Assembly (NCBI RefSeq): GCF_010119615.1
Contig: NZ_QOVG01000008.1
Span: forward strand, 142,590-206,589
Direction: 5' to 3'
From: Pseudoxanthomonas gei
Lineage (GTDB): Bacteria; Pseudomonadota; Gammaproteobacteria; Xanthomonadales; Xanthomonadaceae
DNA: 64,000 bases
Part shown: positions 9,492 to 19,814 of the stretch, one piece after another
Position numbering within the stretch: position 1 is the stretch's first letter
Layout: each line of letters starts with the position of its first letter
Notes under the pieces: model-generated
Seen by the model: the letters and a program-made list of their open reading frames with translations, nothing else
What the model was told of the DNA's origin: nothing
Databases searched by the model: none
Translations under genes and position numbers: made by a program

Positions 9492-10747
9492 GGCGAGAAC
9501 CTGCTGGCTCGCAGCATGCCCGCGATGGCGTCGGCGGCACGTGCCGACGCGTCCTGGCGCAGGACCTGGTGCAACTCGCGGTAGCGTGGCTGCAGTGCGC
9601 TGGTGATCGCCGGATGCTGCAGCTGATTGAGCACGGCGGCGGCCAGGTTCTGCGGGGTACAGTCGTCCTGCATCAGTTCCGGCGCCACGTCACTGCCGGC
9701 CAGCACATTGGGAAGCGCATAGCGTTCCACCTTCAGCATGCCGAAGGCCTTGACGATGCGGTAAGTGAGCGGGGCCACCTTGTAACCGACCACCATGGCA
9801 CGCTTGGCCAGCATCGCCTCCAGCGTCGCGGTGCCCGAGGCCAGCAACACCACGTCGGCCGCCACCATGGCCTCGCGCGCGCGTCCGTCGAGCAGTCGCG
9901 GCGGGCTGTCGAATCCTGCCTGGTCCAGCTGCGGCTGCAGCGCCTGGCGGCAATCGGCATTGGCCGCGGGCACGACCACCTGCAGGTCGGGAACAGCCTG
10001 GGATACCAGCCGCGCCGCCTCCAGGAATATCTTCCCCAATCGCCCGATCTCGCCGAGGCGGCTGCCGGGCAATACGGCAAGCACTGGCGCATGGGCGTGC
10101 AGGCCCACTGCCTGTCGCGCGCCAGCCTGGTCGGGTTCGATCGGCATGTCATCGGCCATCGGATGGCCGACGAAGCGCGCATCGATGCCATGGCGCGCGT
10201 AGATCGGGGGTTCCATCGGAAACAGGCACAGCACCAGGTCCGCGCTGGCCCCGATCTTCTGCGCACGCTTTTCCCGCCACGCCCATACCGAGGGGCTGAC
10301 GTAATGCACGGTGCGCACGTCGCGCTGCTTGAGCCAGCGCTCCACGCCCAGGTTGAAGTCGGGCGCATCGATGCCGATGAAAACATCGGGCTGCCATTTC
10401 AGCACCCGCGTACGGAAGCCACGCCGCAGCCTGAGCAAGCGCGGCAGGTGGCGCAGGACTTCCGACAGGCCCATGACCGCAAGCTCGCCCGCGTCATGCC
10501 AGGTGTCGCAACCGGCCTCGCGCATGGCCTTGCCGCCAATACCGGCGAATTCCGCATCGGGGAAACGCTTGCGCAACTCCTTGACCAGGCCGGCGCCCAG
10601 GGCATCGCCGGAAGTTTCGCCCGCCACCAGCGCGATGCGCCTGGGCCGTTTCGCAGGTTGCAACAGGTCCTGCTGCGTGGACAGCTCCGACAGGGTCGGC
10701 GACTGTTCGTCGTTGCCCGTCATCGTGCGGTCCCGCCCACCACTCAT
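9488..10747 (-). CDS. lpxB: lipid-A-disaccharide synthase
   Basis: 419-aa glycosyltransferase of lipid A synthesis. It joins UDP-2,3-diacylglucosamine and lipid X to form the tetra-acyl disaccharide on the inner face of the cytoplasmic membrane. The GT19 N-terminal motif is seen as [17 protein letters not shown] near residue 38. [14 protein letters not shown] and [12 protein letters not shown] are further family motifs. The N-terminus has about 37 extra residues before the core; an internal ATG (MTGNDEQ) is possible, but the ATG at 10747 overlaps the lpxA stop by 4 bp and is preferred. Confidence 0.96.
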   Translation of the reverse strand: MSGGRDRTMTGNDEQSPTLSELSTQQDLLQPAKRPRRIALVAGETSGDALGAGLVKELRKRFPDAEFAGIGGKAMREAGCDTWHDAGELAVMGLSEVLRHLPRLLRLRRGFRTRVLKWQPDVFIGIDAPDFNLGVERWLKQRDVRTVHYVSPSVWAWREKRAQKIGASADLVLCLFPMEPPIYARHGIDARFVGHPMADDMPIEPDQAGARQAVGLHAHAPVLAVLPGSRLGEIGRLGKIFLEAARLVSQAVPDLQVVVPAANADCRQALQPQLDQAGFDSPPRLLDGRAREAMVAADVVLLASGTATLEAMLAKRAMVVGYKVAPLTYRIVKAFGMLKVERYALPNVLAGSDVAPELMQDDCTPQNLAAAVLNQLQHPAITSALQPRYRELHQVLRQDASARAADAIAGMLRASRFSP

Positions 10748-11535
10748 CGCAGCAGGGGCCGTTCGCCGCTTTCGATGAAGTCCAGCAACGCGCGCACGTC
10801 GGCGCTGTCACGTGCCTGTTCTTCGAGTTGCAGCCTGGCTTCGGCCAGCGGCAGGCCGGCGACGTACAAGGTGCGGTAGGCGCGCTTGATCGCGCTGATG
10901 CGCGCGGCATCGAAGCCACGGCGCTTGAGGCCTTCGCTGTTGATGCCTCGCGGACGTCCCTGCGCTTCGGTGGCCACCATGGTGTACGGGGGCACGTCCC
11001 CGCTGATCAGCACGCCCATGCCGAGGAAGGCGTGGGCGCCGATACGGCAGAACTGGTGCACGCCGGCGAAGCCGCTGGTGATCACCCAGTCACCGACTTC
11101 CACGTGGCCGGCCAGCGTGGAATTATTGGAGAACACGCAGTGGCTTCCGATCAGGCAGTCGTGCGCCACGTGGGTGTAGGCAAGCAGCCAGTTGTCGTTG
11201 CCGATGCGGGTGACGCCGCTGCCGGTGACCGTGCCACGGCTGATGGTGACGAATTCGCGCACGATATTGCGGTCGCCGATGACCAGCTCGGTGCGTTCGC
11301 CCTGGTACTTCTTGTCCTGCGGATCTCCGCCGATCGCGGCGTGCCCGATGAAGTGGTTGTCGCGGCCGATGCGGGTAGGTCCGGTGATGCTGCAATGGGG
11401 CCCTATGACGCAGCCTTCGCCGATTTCCACGTCCGCCCCGATCAGGGTGAAGGCTCCCACGCGCACGTCGGGCGCCAGCCTGGCGGCAGGATCTATGAAG
11501 GCGCTGGGATGGATCCGATCACTGTCGCCGGCCAT
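10744..11535 (-). CDS. lpxA: acyl-ACP--UDP-N-acetylglucosamine O-acyltransferase
   Basis: First enzyme of lipid A synthesis: transfers a 3-hydroxyacyl chain from ACP to UDP-GlcNAc. 263 aa, matching the family length of about 262. The start is [16 protein letters not shown] at 11535, two bases after the fabZ stop; a further upstream start would run into fabZ. Left-handed beta-helix hexapeptide repeats run through the N-terminal two thirds ([20 protein letters not shown]). The catalytic-histidine region is in [13 protein letters not shown], and a helical C-terminal domain follows. Confidence 0.96.
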   Translation of the reverse strand: MAGDSDRIHPSAFIDPAARLAPDVRVGAFTLIGADVEIGEGCVIGPHCSITGPTRIGRDNHFIGHAAIGGDPQDKKYQGERTELVIGDRNIVREFVTISRGTVTGSGVTRIGNDNWLLAYTHVAHDCLIGSHCVFSNNSTLAGHVEVGDWVITSGFAGVHQFCRIGAHAFLGMGVLISGDVPPYTMVATEAQGRPRGINSEGLKRRGFDAARISAIKRAYRTLYVAGLPLAEARLQLEEQARDSADVRALLDFIESGERPLLR

Positions 11536-11537
11536 GC

Positions 11538-11993
11538 TCAGCTCCGGTCCTCGGCGCACAGCACTTCGGCCGACGCGACCTCGGCGCCATCGACGCTGGC
11601 TACGCCTTCATACAGGGCCATGTTCCGGATCAGCCGCTTGAGCCTGACTTCAAGGTCCAGGCGGTCGCCGGGCACCACCATCTTCTTGAAGCGCGCGTTG
11701 TCGACCTTGACCATGTAGAACATGCGCCCGGCGGTCTGGCCGTCATGCGAAAGCTGGGTCAGCAGGCCGCCGGCCTGGGCCAGCGCCTCGATGATCAGCA
11801 CCCCGGGCATGATGGGCTTGCCGGGAAAGTGGCCGGTGAAGAAGGGCTCGTTCTGGGTCACGTTCTTGTAGGCCAGGATGCGCTTGTCCGCCTCCAGCTC
11901 GACCACCCGGTCGACCAGCAGGAATGGATAGCGGTGTGGCAGCAGCTTCTGGATTCCGGCGGCGTCGAGGGGTAGCTGGAAGTGGTGGCTCAT
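11538..11993 (-). CDS. fabZ: 3-hydroxyacyl-ACP dehydratase FabZ
   Basis: 151-aa hot-dog-fold dehydratase of fatty-acid elongation, acting on 3-hydroxyacyl-ACP, the same intermediate that LpxA and LpxD draw on. Catalytic His55 is in [11 protein letters not shown] and Glu69 in [12 protein letters not shown]. The N-terminal [14 protein letters not shown] is diagnostic. The ATG overlaps the lpxD stop by 4 bp. Its place between lpxD and lpxA is the conserved arrangement that links lipid A and fatty-acid supply. Confidence 0.97.
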   Translation of the reverse strand: MSHHFQLPLDAAGIQKLLPHRYPFLLVDRVVELEADKRILAYKNVTQNEPFFTGHFPGKPIMPGVLIIEALAQAGGLLTQLSHDGQTAGRMFYMVKVDNARFKKMVVPGDRLDLEVRLKRLIRNMALYEGVASVDGAEVASAEVLCAEDRS

Positions 11994-13012
11994 GGTTGTT
12001 CCTTCTCATTGGCTTGCACGCGTCGCGCCAGTGCATCGAGTTGCTTGAAACGCGCGGCATTCTTCCGCCAGCTGCGGTTGTCGGTGAGCGGGGTCCCGGA
12101 GGAGTACTGGCCGGGTTCGCGTATGGAACTGGTGACCAGCGACATGGCAGTGATGGTGACCTTGTCGCAGATCTCCAGGTGCCCGAGCACGCCGGCCGCG
12201 CCGCCGATCAGGCAGTAGCGTCCTATTTTCGCGCTGCCGGCAACGGCGCTGCACCCGGCCATCGCCGTATGCGCGCCGATATGCACGTTGTGGCCGACCT
12301 GGATCAGGTTGTCCAGGCGCACGTCTTCCTCCAGCACCGTGTCCTCGAGGGCGCCGCGGTCGATGCAGGTGTTCGCACCGATCTCGCAGTCGTCGCCGAT
12401 GCGCACGCCACCCAGTTGCGGCACGTTGATCCATCGGCCTGCGTCCATGGCCAGGCCGAAACCATCGGCGCCGAGCACCACGCCCGGATGCACCCGCACC
12501 CGTTGTCCGATGCGTACGCGCGTCACCAGGGTCACGCGTGCGATGAGTTCGGTTGCGGCGCCGACCTCGCAGTCGTCTCCAATCACGCAGCCGGGACCAA
12601 TCACCGCACCTTCGCCGATAATGCTGTTGGCACCCACCACCACGAACGGCCCGACATGGGCAGAGGGCGCGATACGGGCGGAAGCATCGATCACCGCACT
12701 GGCATGTACGCCGGGCTCACGCACAGGCGGCGCATCGAACAGCGCGGCGATCCTGGCGAAGGTCGTGTAGGGATCCTTGGCGATCAAGGCGGTGGCCGGC
12801 GCCGCGGGCGCGTCCTCCTGGCGAAGGATGACCACCGAGGCGCGGCTGTCTGCAAGCTGGTTGCGGTAGCGGCTGTTGGCCAGGAAGGTGAGTTGCCCCT
12901 GGCCCGCGCCGGACAGGGTCGCCACGCCATGCACGGGCACGGTGCCATCGCCGTGCACGATCAACCCGAAGCGCTGGGCGAGTTCATCGGCAGTGGCTTG
13001 GAAGGCTGTCAT
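11990..13012 (-). CDS. lpxD: UDP-3-O-(3-hydroxyacyl)glucosamine N-acyltransferase
   Basis: 340-aa enzyme adding the N-linked hydroxyacyl chain in lipid A synthesis. The start MTAFQATADELAQRFG at 13012 gives the typical length; the frame extends upstream but that sequence is the bamA terminator region. An N-terminal uridine-binding domain is followed by many hexapeptide repeats (IGANTCIDRGALEDTVLEE, NLIQVGHNVHIGAHTAMAG). The latter region holds the catalytic histidine. A coiled C-terminal helix ends the protein. No skp/ompH gene lies between it and bamA. Confidence 0.96.
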   Translation of the reverse strand: MTAFQATADELAQRFGLIVHGDGTVPVHGVATLSGAGQGQLTFLANSRYRNQLADSRASVVILRQEDAPAAPATALIAKDPYTTFARIAALFDAPPVREPGVHASAVIDASARIAPSAHVGPFVVVGANSIIGEGAVIGPGCVIGDDCEVGAATELIARVTLVTRVRIGQRVRVHPGVVLGADGFGLAMDAGRWINVPQLGGVRIGDDCEIGANTCIDRGALEDTVLEEDVRLDNLIQVGHNVHIGAHTAMAGCSAVAGSAKIGRYCLIGGAAGVLGHLEICDKVTITAMSLVTSSIREPGQYSSGTPLTDNRSWRKNAARFKQLDALARRVQANEKEQP

Positions 13013-13048
13013 CAGGGCACAGTTTAGCCTCTTGCACCGCGCCCGGTA

Positions 13049-13077
13049 AAAAGAAAGGCCCGGACATGTCCGGGCCT
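13049..13077 (-). terminator. Rho-independent terminator of bamA
   Basis: A perfect 22-bp palindrome, AGGCCCGGACA/TGTCCGGGCCT at 13056-13077, followed on the minus strand by TTCTTTTT. It lies 30 bp past the bamA stop and 37 bp before the lpxD start codon, so it either ends the upstream transcript or acts as a partial block before the lipid A genes. Confidence 0.85.
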
Positions 13078-13106
13078 TGCAGTGGTGCAGTTGGGTCAAC
13101 GCGTGG

Positions 13107-15551
13107 TCAGAACGCGCCGCCGAAGGTGAACTGCAGGCGCTCGATCTCGTCGCCATCTTCCTTGCGCAACGGGAAGGCATAGCTGATCGAGATCGGGCCC
13201 ACCGGCGCACGCCACAACAGTGACACGCCGGTGGATGCGCGCAGTTCGCCCGCATCGAAGTTGTCGGTTCCGGCGAACACGTTGCCGAAGTCCACGAATG
13301 CCGAAATACGGGCCGCCTTGGAATCGAACAGTTTGGGAAAGTACATTTCCAGCGAGCCAGTGGTCTTCAGCGAGCCGCCCAGCGGTTGGCCCTGGTAGCC
13401 GCTGATGGATTCCGAGCGCGGACCCAGGGTGTTGTCGCGGAAGCCACGCACCGAGCGCACGCCGCCGGCATAGAAGTTCTCGAAGAACGGCAGTCCGGTC
13501 GCGGTGACGGTGCCGGCTTGCACGCTGCCAGGCGGACAGGCTTCGTCGGCCCCGGTGGTTGGCCCGGCCGGTGGCACCCGGCACAGCAGTCGTGTCGAGT
13601 CGCTGCCGTAGCTGTCGCCATATCCGACCTCGGCGCGCGTATTGAGCACCAGCGACGGGCTGAGCGGCCAGTACTTGGAGAACTCGTAATTGAGCTTGAA
13701 ATACTCGACCGTCGAGCCGGGCAGGGTGATTTCAGTGGAGACGCGCTGGTAGGTGCCGCGGGTCGGCATGAAATAATCGTTGCGGGTATCGCGCGCCCAG
13801 CCCAGCTCCGTGCGCCATGCATGGAACGTGCGGCTGCCTACTGCGTCGACGTAGTCGATGATGCTGCGAGGCGTGGAACCGGGGAACGTCAGGATTTCAT
13901 TGGTGTCGATGCCGAACAGCAGCGACACCGTGTCGTTCTCCGTGATCGGCAGCCCCAGCACGCCCTGCGCGGCGGCGCTGGTGGTCGAGTACTGCGCGGT
14001 ATTGAAGCTGGAGTAGTCGAACTCGCGCCACCACAGGTTGTAGCCGAGCGACATGCCTTCGTCGGTGAAGAACGGATTGACGAAGGAGAACGAATAGCGC
14101 TGCAGGTAGTCGCTGCGCTGTGCCTCCACCGAGACCCGGTTGCCGCCGCCGAGGAAGTTGTTCTGCGAAAGCTGGATGGAAGTGGTCAGGCCCGACAGCT
14201 GCGAGTAGCCAAGGCCGAACACGAAGCTGCCCGAGGTGGTTTCCTTGACGTTGAAGACCACGTCCACTTCGTCGTTGCTGCCCGGGACCGGCGGCGTTTC
14301 CACGTCCACGGTCTCGAAGTAGCCAAGGCGCTGCAGTCGGATCTTGGAGCGGTCGATGGCCGCCTGCGAATACCAGGAGCCTTCGAACTGGCGCATCTCG
14401 CGGCGCAGTACCTCGTCTGCCGAGCGCGTGTTGCCCTTGAACACGATGCGGCGGACGTTCACGCGCGGGCCGGGGACGACCTGCAGGTTGATGGCGACGG
14501 TGCGGTTCTCGCGATCCACGGTCGGGATCGGATTGACCTGCGAAAACGCATAGCCAATGTTGCCCAGGGTGGCGGTGATGGCATCGGAGGTGTATTCCAG
14601 CAAGGCGCGCGAGAAGACCTGGTCCTTCTTCACCAGCACCAGCTTCTGGATGTCTTCCACCGGCAGCACGGTGTCACCGGTAACGGTGACGTCCGAGACC
14701 TTGTATTGCTCGCCTTCGGTGACCCCGGCGGTGATGTACATGTCGCGCTTGTCCGGGCTGATGGCCACCTGGGTGGAATCCAGCGCGAAATCAACATAGC
14801 CACGATCCAGGTACCAGGAGTTCAGCTTCTCGATATCGCCGGAAAGCTTTTCCTTGGAATACTGGTCGTCGCGGCGGTACCAGGACAGCCAGTTGCTTTC
14901 GCTGGATTCCCAGTTGTCCAGGATGTCCTTGTTCTCGAACTTTTCGGTGCCCACCAGGTTGACGTGGCGGATCTTCGCGGCCTTGCCTTCCTTAACGTTG
15001 ATGGTGACATCGACGCGATTGCGGTCCAGCTGGGCGACGGTCGGGCTGATCTCGACGTTGTACTTGCCGCGATTGTTGTACTGGCGGGTCAGCTCCTGGG
15101 TCACGCGGTCCAGGGCCAGGCGGTCGAAGGTTTCACCTTCGGCCAGGCCGATGTCCTGCAGGCCCTTCATCAGGTCCTCGGTCTTGATGTCCTTGTTGCC
15201 GGCCAGGGTCAGCTTGTTGATCGCGGGCCGCTCGGCCACCGTGATCACCAGGATGTCGCCCTGGCGGTCGAGCTTGACGTCTTCAAAGAATCCGGTTTTG
15301 TACAGCGCGCGTATCGCTTCGCCGGCCTTGCCCGAGTCGACCGTGTCACCGCGCTCGATTGGCAGGTAGGTCAACACGGTGCCTGCGGAAATGCGCTGCA
15401 GGCCATCGATGCGGATGTCGGTCGCGGTGAAGGCGCTGGTGCTGGCGGCCGGGGCCGGGCCTGGTTCCGTCGTCTGCGCCAATGCCGGCAAGGCGATGGC
15501 CGAAGCCAGGGCGAGGGCAAGCAGGCGGCGGGTGGGGAGTCGCGTCATCAT
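13107..15551 (-). CDS. bamA: outer membrane protein assembly factor BamA
   Basis: 814-aa Omp85 protein that inserts beta-barrel proteins into the outer membrane as the core of the BAM complex. A Sec signal peptide (RRLLALALASAIALPALAQ) follows the start MMTRLPTR at 15551; the second ATG at 15548 is equally possible. Five POTRA repeats fill about residues 35-430 (DIRIDGLQRISAGTVL, IVFKGNTRSADEVLRREM). The 16-strand barrel follows, with the substrate-loop motif VRGFRDNTLGPRS and a C-terminal ...QFTFGGAF ending in Phe. It lies 101 bp after rseP, the usual neighbour. Confidence 0.97.
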   Translation of the reverse strand: MMTRLPTRRLLALALASAIALPALAQTTEPGPAPAASTSAFTATDIRIDGLQRISAGTVLTYLPIERGDTVDSGKAGEAIRALYKTGFFEDVKLDRQGDILVITVAERPAINKLTLAGNKDIKTEDLMKGLQDIGLAEGETFDRLALDRVTQELTRQYNNRGKYNVEISPTVAQLDRNRVDVTINVKEGKAAKIRHVNLVGTEKFENKDILDNWESSESNWLSWYRRDDQYSKEKLSGDIEKLNSWYLDRGYVDFALDSTQVAISPDKRDMYITAGVTEGEQYKVSDVTVTGDTVLPVEDIQKLVLVKKDQVFSRALLEYTSDAITATLGNIGYAFSQVNPIPTVDRENRTVAINLQVVPGPRVNVRRIVFKGNTRSADEVLRREMRQFEGSWYSQAAIDRSKIRLQRLGYFETVDVETPPVPGSNDEVDVVFNVKETTSGSFVFGLGYSQLSGLTTSIQLSQNNFLGGGNRVSVEAQRSDYLQRYSFSFVNPFFTDEGMSLGYNLWWREFDYSSFNTAQYSTTSAAAQGVLGLPITENDTVSLLFGIDTNEILTFPGSTPRSIIDYVDAVGSRTFHAWRTELGWARDTRNDYFMPTRGTYQRVSTEITLPGSTVEYFKLNYEFSKYWPLSPSLVLNTRAEVGYGDSYGSDSTRLLCRVPPAGPTTGADEACPPGSVQAGTVTATGLPFFENFYAGGVRSVRGFRDNTLGPRSESISGYQGQPLGGSLKTTGSLEMYFPKLFDSKAARISAFVDFGNVFAGTDNFDAGELRASTGVSLLWRAPVGPISISYAFPLRKEDGDEIERLQFTFGGAF

Positions 15552-15652
15552 CACGTCCGATTGGGTAAGTGCGGGTGTTGCCTGCGCAGCAGCAGGAGGG
15601 TGCCGCAGTGCAGCCGGCGGTAGGTCGGTGGAAAACCGGGAAAACGTTGCCA

Positions 15653-17014
15653 TCAGGTCACCAGGCGAAGAATGTCGTTGTAGAACGCCAGACCCATCAG
15701 GCTGGCCAGCATGGCCAGGCCCACGTATTGCCCGGTAGCCATGGCCCGTTCGCTGAGCGGACTGCCCTTGACCAACTCTATAAGGTAATACAGCAGGTGC
15801 CCGCCGTCCAAGACCGGGATAGGCAGCAGGTTGATGATGGCCAGGCTCAGGGAGAGCAGGGCCATGAAATACAGGAACCAGTCCGGTCCCCGCTTGGCGG
15901 TGGCATTGGCCACCTGCGCGATGGTCAACGGCCCGGAAATATTTTTCACCGAGGCTTGCCCGGTCAGCATGCGGCGGATCATGCCCAGCGAGCTGGAGGT
16001 CAGCTTTCCGGTCTCCCTGAACGCCATCGGGATTGCTGCAAGCGGTCCGAATTGCTGCTCGGCGTCGTAAGCGGCGGGCGCGGCCTGCTGCGGCGGCTTG
16101 ATGCCCACGGTCCAGTATTCCCGCCCCGATTCCGGGTCGCGCGTCCACTGCGGCTTGATGTTCAGCGCCAGCCTTTCATCGCCGCGCGTCACCTCGATCA
16201 TGGCCACGCCGCCCTTGGCCCCCAGCTTCTGCACCAGCGGCGAAAGATCGCCGAAGCTGCGGACCGGGTCGCCGTCCAGGGCAGTGACCTGGTCACCAGG
16301 CTTCAGGACGCGGGATGCCGGCGAGCCGGGGGCGGTCTCTTCGACGACGGCCGGCAGCATCTGGTGCCGCCACGCAAACCCGGCGATGCCGGCCACGTTT
16401 TCCTGGTCGAACCCTTCCGGCAGCGCCGACAGCGCCAGGCCCCGGTGCCTCTGGTTGCCCAACCCGTCCGTCACTTCGAACTGCACGTCACGTCGGTCCA
16501 TGGCGGCCAGGGTCATCGCCTGCAAGGCGTCTCCCCAGGTCGACACGGACTGGCCATCAATTGCATCGATGCGGTCGCCGGGCTGGAATCCGCCTTGCGC
16601 GGCGAGCCCCTGCGCATGGCCCACCGTGGCGCTGTAATCCTGCCGCCCTATCACGAACATCGCCCACAACAGCGCCACGCACAGGACCAGGTTGGCGATC
16701 GGCCCGGCGGCCACGATGGCGATGCGCTGCAGTACCGGTTTGCGGTTGAAGGCCTGTGGCAGGTCCGATGAGGCGACGTCGCCCTCGGCTTCGTCCAGCA
16801 TCTTCACGTAACCGCCCAGTGGAATCGCGGCTATCGCGAATTCGGTGCCGTTGCGGTTGCGGCGCGACCACAGCGGCTTGCCGAAGCCGACCGAGAAACG
16901 CAGCACTTTCACCCCGCAGCGGCGTGCGACCCAGTAATGGCCGAACTCATGGAACGTGACCAGCACGCCCAAGGCAACGACCATCCACCAGATTGAGCCA
17001 ACGATGTCACTCAT
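15653..17014 (-). CDS. rseP: RIP metalloprotease RseP (site-2 protease)
   Basis: 453-aa inner-membrane zinc protease that cuts anti-sigma factor within the membrane in the sigma-E envelope stress response. HEFGH at residues 22-26 supplies two zinc-ligand histidines and the catalytic Glu; the third ligand is in [16 protein letters not shown] near residue 400. Four transmembrane helices and two tandem periplasmic PDZ domains ([34 protein letters not shown]) are visible. The start overlaps the dxr stop by 4 bp. Confidence 0.97.
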   Translation of the reverse strand: MSDIVGSIWWMVVALGVLVTFHEFGHYWVARRCGVKVLRFSVGFGKPLWSRRNRNGTEFAIAAIPLGGYVKMLDEAEGDVASSDLPQAFNRKPVLQRIAIVAAGPIANLVLCVALLWAMFVIGRQDYSATVGHAQGLAAQGGFQPGDRIDAIDGQSVSTWGDALQAMTLAAMDRRDVQFEVTDGLGNQRHRGLALSALPEGFDQENVAGIAGFAWRHQMLPAVVEETAPGSPASRVLKPGDQVTALDGDPVRSFGDLSPLVQKLGAKGGVAMIEVTRGDERLALNIKPQWTRDPESGREYWTVGIKPPQQAAPAAYDAEQQFGPLAAIPMAFRETGKLTSSSLGMIRRMLTGQASVKNISGPLTIAQVANATAKRGPDWFLYFMALLSLSLAIINLLPIPVLDGGHLLYYLIELVKGSPLSERAMATGQYVGLAMLASLMGLAFYNDILRLVT

Positions 17015-18195
17015 GCGGGAAGGGCGTGGCCTGTGATTGCGCTAGCGGTGAGACGGCGTGCCTGCGCATCGACTGCCAGCAGGGCTTCCAGCGATTCGGC
17101 CGGGCCGCCAGGCAGCAGGGCGAGGGTGTCCTCTACCAGCGCGGGAATGGCTAGGAAGCCTATCCGGCCCTGAAGAAAGGCTGAAACCGCCACTTCGTTG
17201 GCCGCATTCAGCACCGCAGGCGCGGTGCCGCCGGCTTCCATGGCTTCCCAGGCCAGTCGCAGGCAAGGGAAAGCATCGGTATCGGGTGCTTCGAAATCCA
17301 GCCGGCCCTGGGTGAGCAGGTCCAGCCCGGCCACGCCGGATTCGATCCGCTGCGGCCAACCCAGGCCCACGGCGAGGGAGGTGCGCATGTCGGGCAGGCC
17401 GAGCTGTGCCAGCGTCGAGCCGTCCACGAATTCGACCAGCGAATGCACCAGGCTCTGCGGATGCACCAGCACGGCGAGCTTTTCGCCGGGAACGCCGAAC
17501 AGATGGTGGGCTTCGATCAACTCCAGCCCCTTGTTCATCAGGGTGGCCGAATCGACCGAGATCTTCGGCCCCATGGACCATTTGGGATGCGCTACTGCCT
17601 GCGCCGGGGTGACCGTGGCCAGGGCATCGCGCGAGCGACCCCGGAACGGACCGCCCGAGGCAGTGAGCACGATGCGCCGCACATCGCCCTGAGTCTCGCG
17701 TGAACGAAGGCACTGGAAGATGGCGTTGTGTTCGCTGTCGATCGGGATGATCTCGGCATTTGCGCCGTTGGCCACCGACATCAGCAGCTCGCCGGCCAAC
17801 ACCAGCGATTCCTTGTTGGCCAGCAGCAGGCGCTTGCCTGCCGCCGCCGCCGCCAGCGTCGAGCGCAGGCCCGCGGCACCCACGATGGCCGCGACAACCG
17901 TGTCGCAGCCCGCGCCAGCCACCAGCCCGTCCAGCGCGTCGGCGCCTGCATGGGCCTGGGTGAGTAACCCGGCGTCCCGCAGGCCGCCACGCAGCTCGGC
18001 GAAGCGCGCTTCATCCGCTATCACCGCATGGTCGGGCCTGTGCGTGCGGCATAGCGCGACCAACGCTTCGACCTGGCTGCCTGCGGAAAGCACCGTGGCG
18101 CGCATGCGGTCGGGGTGGCGGGCGATGACGTCCAACGCGGAAGCGCCAATGGAGCCCGTAGCCCCCAATACCGCGATGTGCCGCATGCCAGCCAT
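17011..18195 (-). CDS. dxr: 1-deoxy-D-xylulose 5-phosphate reductoisomerase
   Basis: 394-aa NADPH enzyme of the MEP isoprenoid pathway, making 2-C-methyl-D-erythritol 4-phosphate. The NADPH-binding loop is at about residues 9-18 ([11 protein letters not shown]). The active-site regions [36 protein letters not shown] and [21 protein letters not shown] are all intact. The start at 18195 overlaps the cdsA stop by one base; the internal ATG at 18186 (MRHIAVLG) better matches the E. coli N-terminus and is an alternative. It provides precursors used by uppS two genes upstream. Confidence 0.97.
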   Translation of the reverse strand: MAGMRHIAVLGATGSIGASALDVIARHPDRMRATVLSAGSQVEALVALCRTHRPDHAVIADEARFAELRGGLRDAGLLTQAHAGADALDGLVAGAGCDTVVAAIVGAAGLRSTLAAAAAGKRLLLANKESLVLAGELLMSVANGANAEIIPIDSEHNAIFQCLRSRETQGDVRRIVLTASGGPFRGRSRDALATVTPAQAVAHPKWSMGPKISVDSATLMNKGLELIEAHHLFGVPGEKLAVLVHPQSLVHSLVEFVDGSTLAQLGLPDMRTSLAVGLGWPQRIESGVAGLDLLTQGRLDFEAPDTDAFPCLRLAWEAMEAGGTAPAVLNAANEVAVSAFLQGRIGFLAIPALVEDTLALLPGGPAESLEALLAVDAQARRLTASAITGHALPA

Positions 18196-19034
18196 CAGAA
18201 ACCGAACAGTTCCTTGCCCAGTGCGAATATGGGCAGGGCTGCAAGCACGCCATCGAGGCGATCGAGGATGCCCCCGTGGCCGGGGATCAGGGTGCCTGAA
18301 TCCTTGGCGCCGACGTGGCGCTTGAGCAGGCTTTCAAACAGGTCACCCACGACTGAAAACAGCACGGTCACCACTGCCACCGCGATGAATCCCGGTACCT
18401 GTGGCCAGCCCAGGCCGGCGAACCAGGCGAACGCGAGCCCGACCAATACGCCGCCCAGCAGTCCGCCCAGCAGCCCTTCGATGGTCTTGTTGGGACTGAT
18501 GCGGGGCGCCAGCTTGCGCTTGCCGAACAGGCGGCCCCCGAAGTGGCGGCCTGCGAAGTAGGCGCCGCTGTCAGCGGCCCAGACGATGGTGAGCGCGGCC
18601 AGCAGCCAGCGGTGGCCATTCGGCTGGCCGGCATGGATGAGGCCGAGCGCGCACCAGGCCGGGATGATGGCCAGGGTTCCTGCGGCGAGCTTGAACACCC
18701 GCGCATAGGTCTCGTGGTCGGAAGCAAACTTGAAGTAGCGCAGCCACAGCAGCGCAAGACACCACCACGCCGCGCCGATCAGGGTGACAAGCTGGAACAG
18801 GGCCATCGATCCGGCCGAGGCCCATACCAGCAGCACCATCAGCAACAGGTTGGCCAGCAGCAGGATGGTGCGAGAAAGGGTGTCGTCGATTTCCGCCAGC
18901 TTGAACCATTCCCACATGCCCATCAGGAACAACAGCGCCACCAGCGCGACCAGCCAGGGCGTGTGCAGCATCAGGATGGCGGCGATGGCAATGGGTGCCA
19001 TGACCAGCGCGGTGATGATTCGGGTACTGGTCAT
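18195..19034 (-). CDS. cdsA: phosphatidate cytidylyltransferase
   Basis: 279-aa polytopic inner-membrane enzyme making CDP-diacylglycerol from phosphatidate and CTP, the branch point of phospholipid synthesis. The start [17 protein letters not shown] at 19034 overlaps the uppS stop by 4 bp; a longer reading frame upstream lies inside uppS. Several hydrophobic helices are present, and the C-terminal CDP-OH signature is seen as [20 protein letters not shown] followed by [17 protein letters not shown] and [12 protein letters not shown]. Confidence 0.96.
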   Translation of the reverse strand: MTSTRIITALVMAPIAIAAILMLHTPWLVALVALLFLMGMWEWFKLAEIDDTLSRTILLLANLLLMVLLVWASAGSMALFQLVTLIGAAWWCLALLWLRYFKFASDHETYARVFKLAAGTLAIIPAWCALGLIHAGQPNGHRWLLAALTIVWAADSGAYFAGRHFGGRLFGKRKLAPRISPNKTIEGLLGGLLGGVLVGLAFAWFAGLGWPQVPGFIAVAVVTVLFSVVGDLFESLLKRHVGAKDSGTLIPGHGGILDRLDGVLAALPIFALGKELFGF

Positions 19035-19798
19035 GCGGGATTTTTCTCCGGGGCGACGTCGGCCACTTGGGCGCTGGTAAGGCCGAAACGGCGTTCGCGA
19101 CCGGCGAAATCGTCCAGCGCGTGCTGCAGGGTGGCGGCATCGAGTTCTGGCCACAACAGTTCCGTGAACCACAATTCAGTGTAGGCCAGCTGCCAGAGCA
19201 GGAAATTGCTGATGCGATGGTCACCGCCCGTGCGTATGAACAGGTCGGGCGGAGGCAGGTCGGCCAGCGCCATCTTCGCGGCCACGGCGGCTTCGTCGAT
19301 GTCTTCGGCGCGCAGGCGTCCCTCGGCAACGTCGGTGGCGAGCGCCCGCGCGGCCTGGGCTATATCCTGGCGACCGCCATAACTGGCGGCGACCACCAGG
19401 TCCAGGCGCGTATTGGCACGGGTCTGGTGTTCGGCCGCATGCATCCGCTCACGGATGCTGGCGGAGAAGCGTTCGCGTTCGCCAATGAAGCGCACGCGCA
19501 CGCCGCGTCGGTCCAGCTCCTCGACTTCGCGGTCAAGCGCGTTGAGGAACAGCTTCATCAGCGCGCCGACTTCTTCCTGCGGCCGCCCCCAGTTCTCGCT
19601 CGAGAAGGCGAACAGCGTCAGCGCGCGCACGCCGCGCTCCAGGCAGAAGTCGATGCAGATGTTGACCGCGCGCGCGCCGGCGCGGTGGCCGATGATGCGG
19701 GGCCGGCGGCGGCGCTCGGCCCAGCGCCCGTTGCCATCCATGATGACGGCGATGTGGCGCGGAATTGCGGGGGCGGTAGCGGGTGGCATGGCAGTCAT
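19031..19798 (-). CDS. uppS: undecaprenyl diphosphate synthase
   Basis: 255-aa cis-prenyltransferase that builds the C55 lipid carrier for peptidoglycan and O-antigen. The catalytic motif HIAVIMDGNGRWA is at residues 15-27 with Asp21; FAFSSENWGRP and the C-terminal DLFIRTGGDHRISNFLLWQ are intact. It ends with a 4-bp overlap into cdsA and starts 17 bp after frr, so frr-uppS-cdsA-dxr-rseP form a tight operon. Confidence 0.97.
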   Translation of the reverse strand: MTAMPPATAPAIPRHIAVIMDGNGRWAERRRRPRIIGHRAGARAVNICIDFCLERGVRALTLFAFSSENWGRPQEEVGALMKLFLNALDREVEELDRRGVRVRFIGERERFSASIRERMHAAEHQTRANTRLDLVVAASYGGRQDIAQAARALATDVAEGRLRAEDIDEAAVAAKMALADLPPPDLFIRTGGDHRISNFLLWQLAYTELWFTELLWPELDAATLQHALDDFAGRERRFGLTSAQVADVAPEKNPA

Positions 19799-19814
19799 CG
19801 GTTATGCGACTGCG

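Noticed and set aside
15552..16148. N-terminal extension of the bamA frame by about 200 codons
   Set aside because: It overlaps rseP on the same strand in another frame; the signal peptide after the ATG at 15551 marks the real start.
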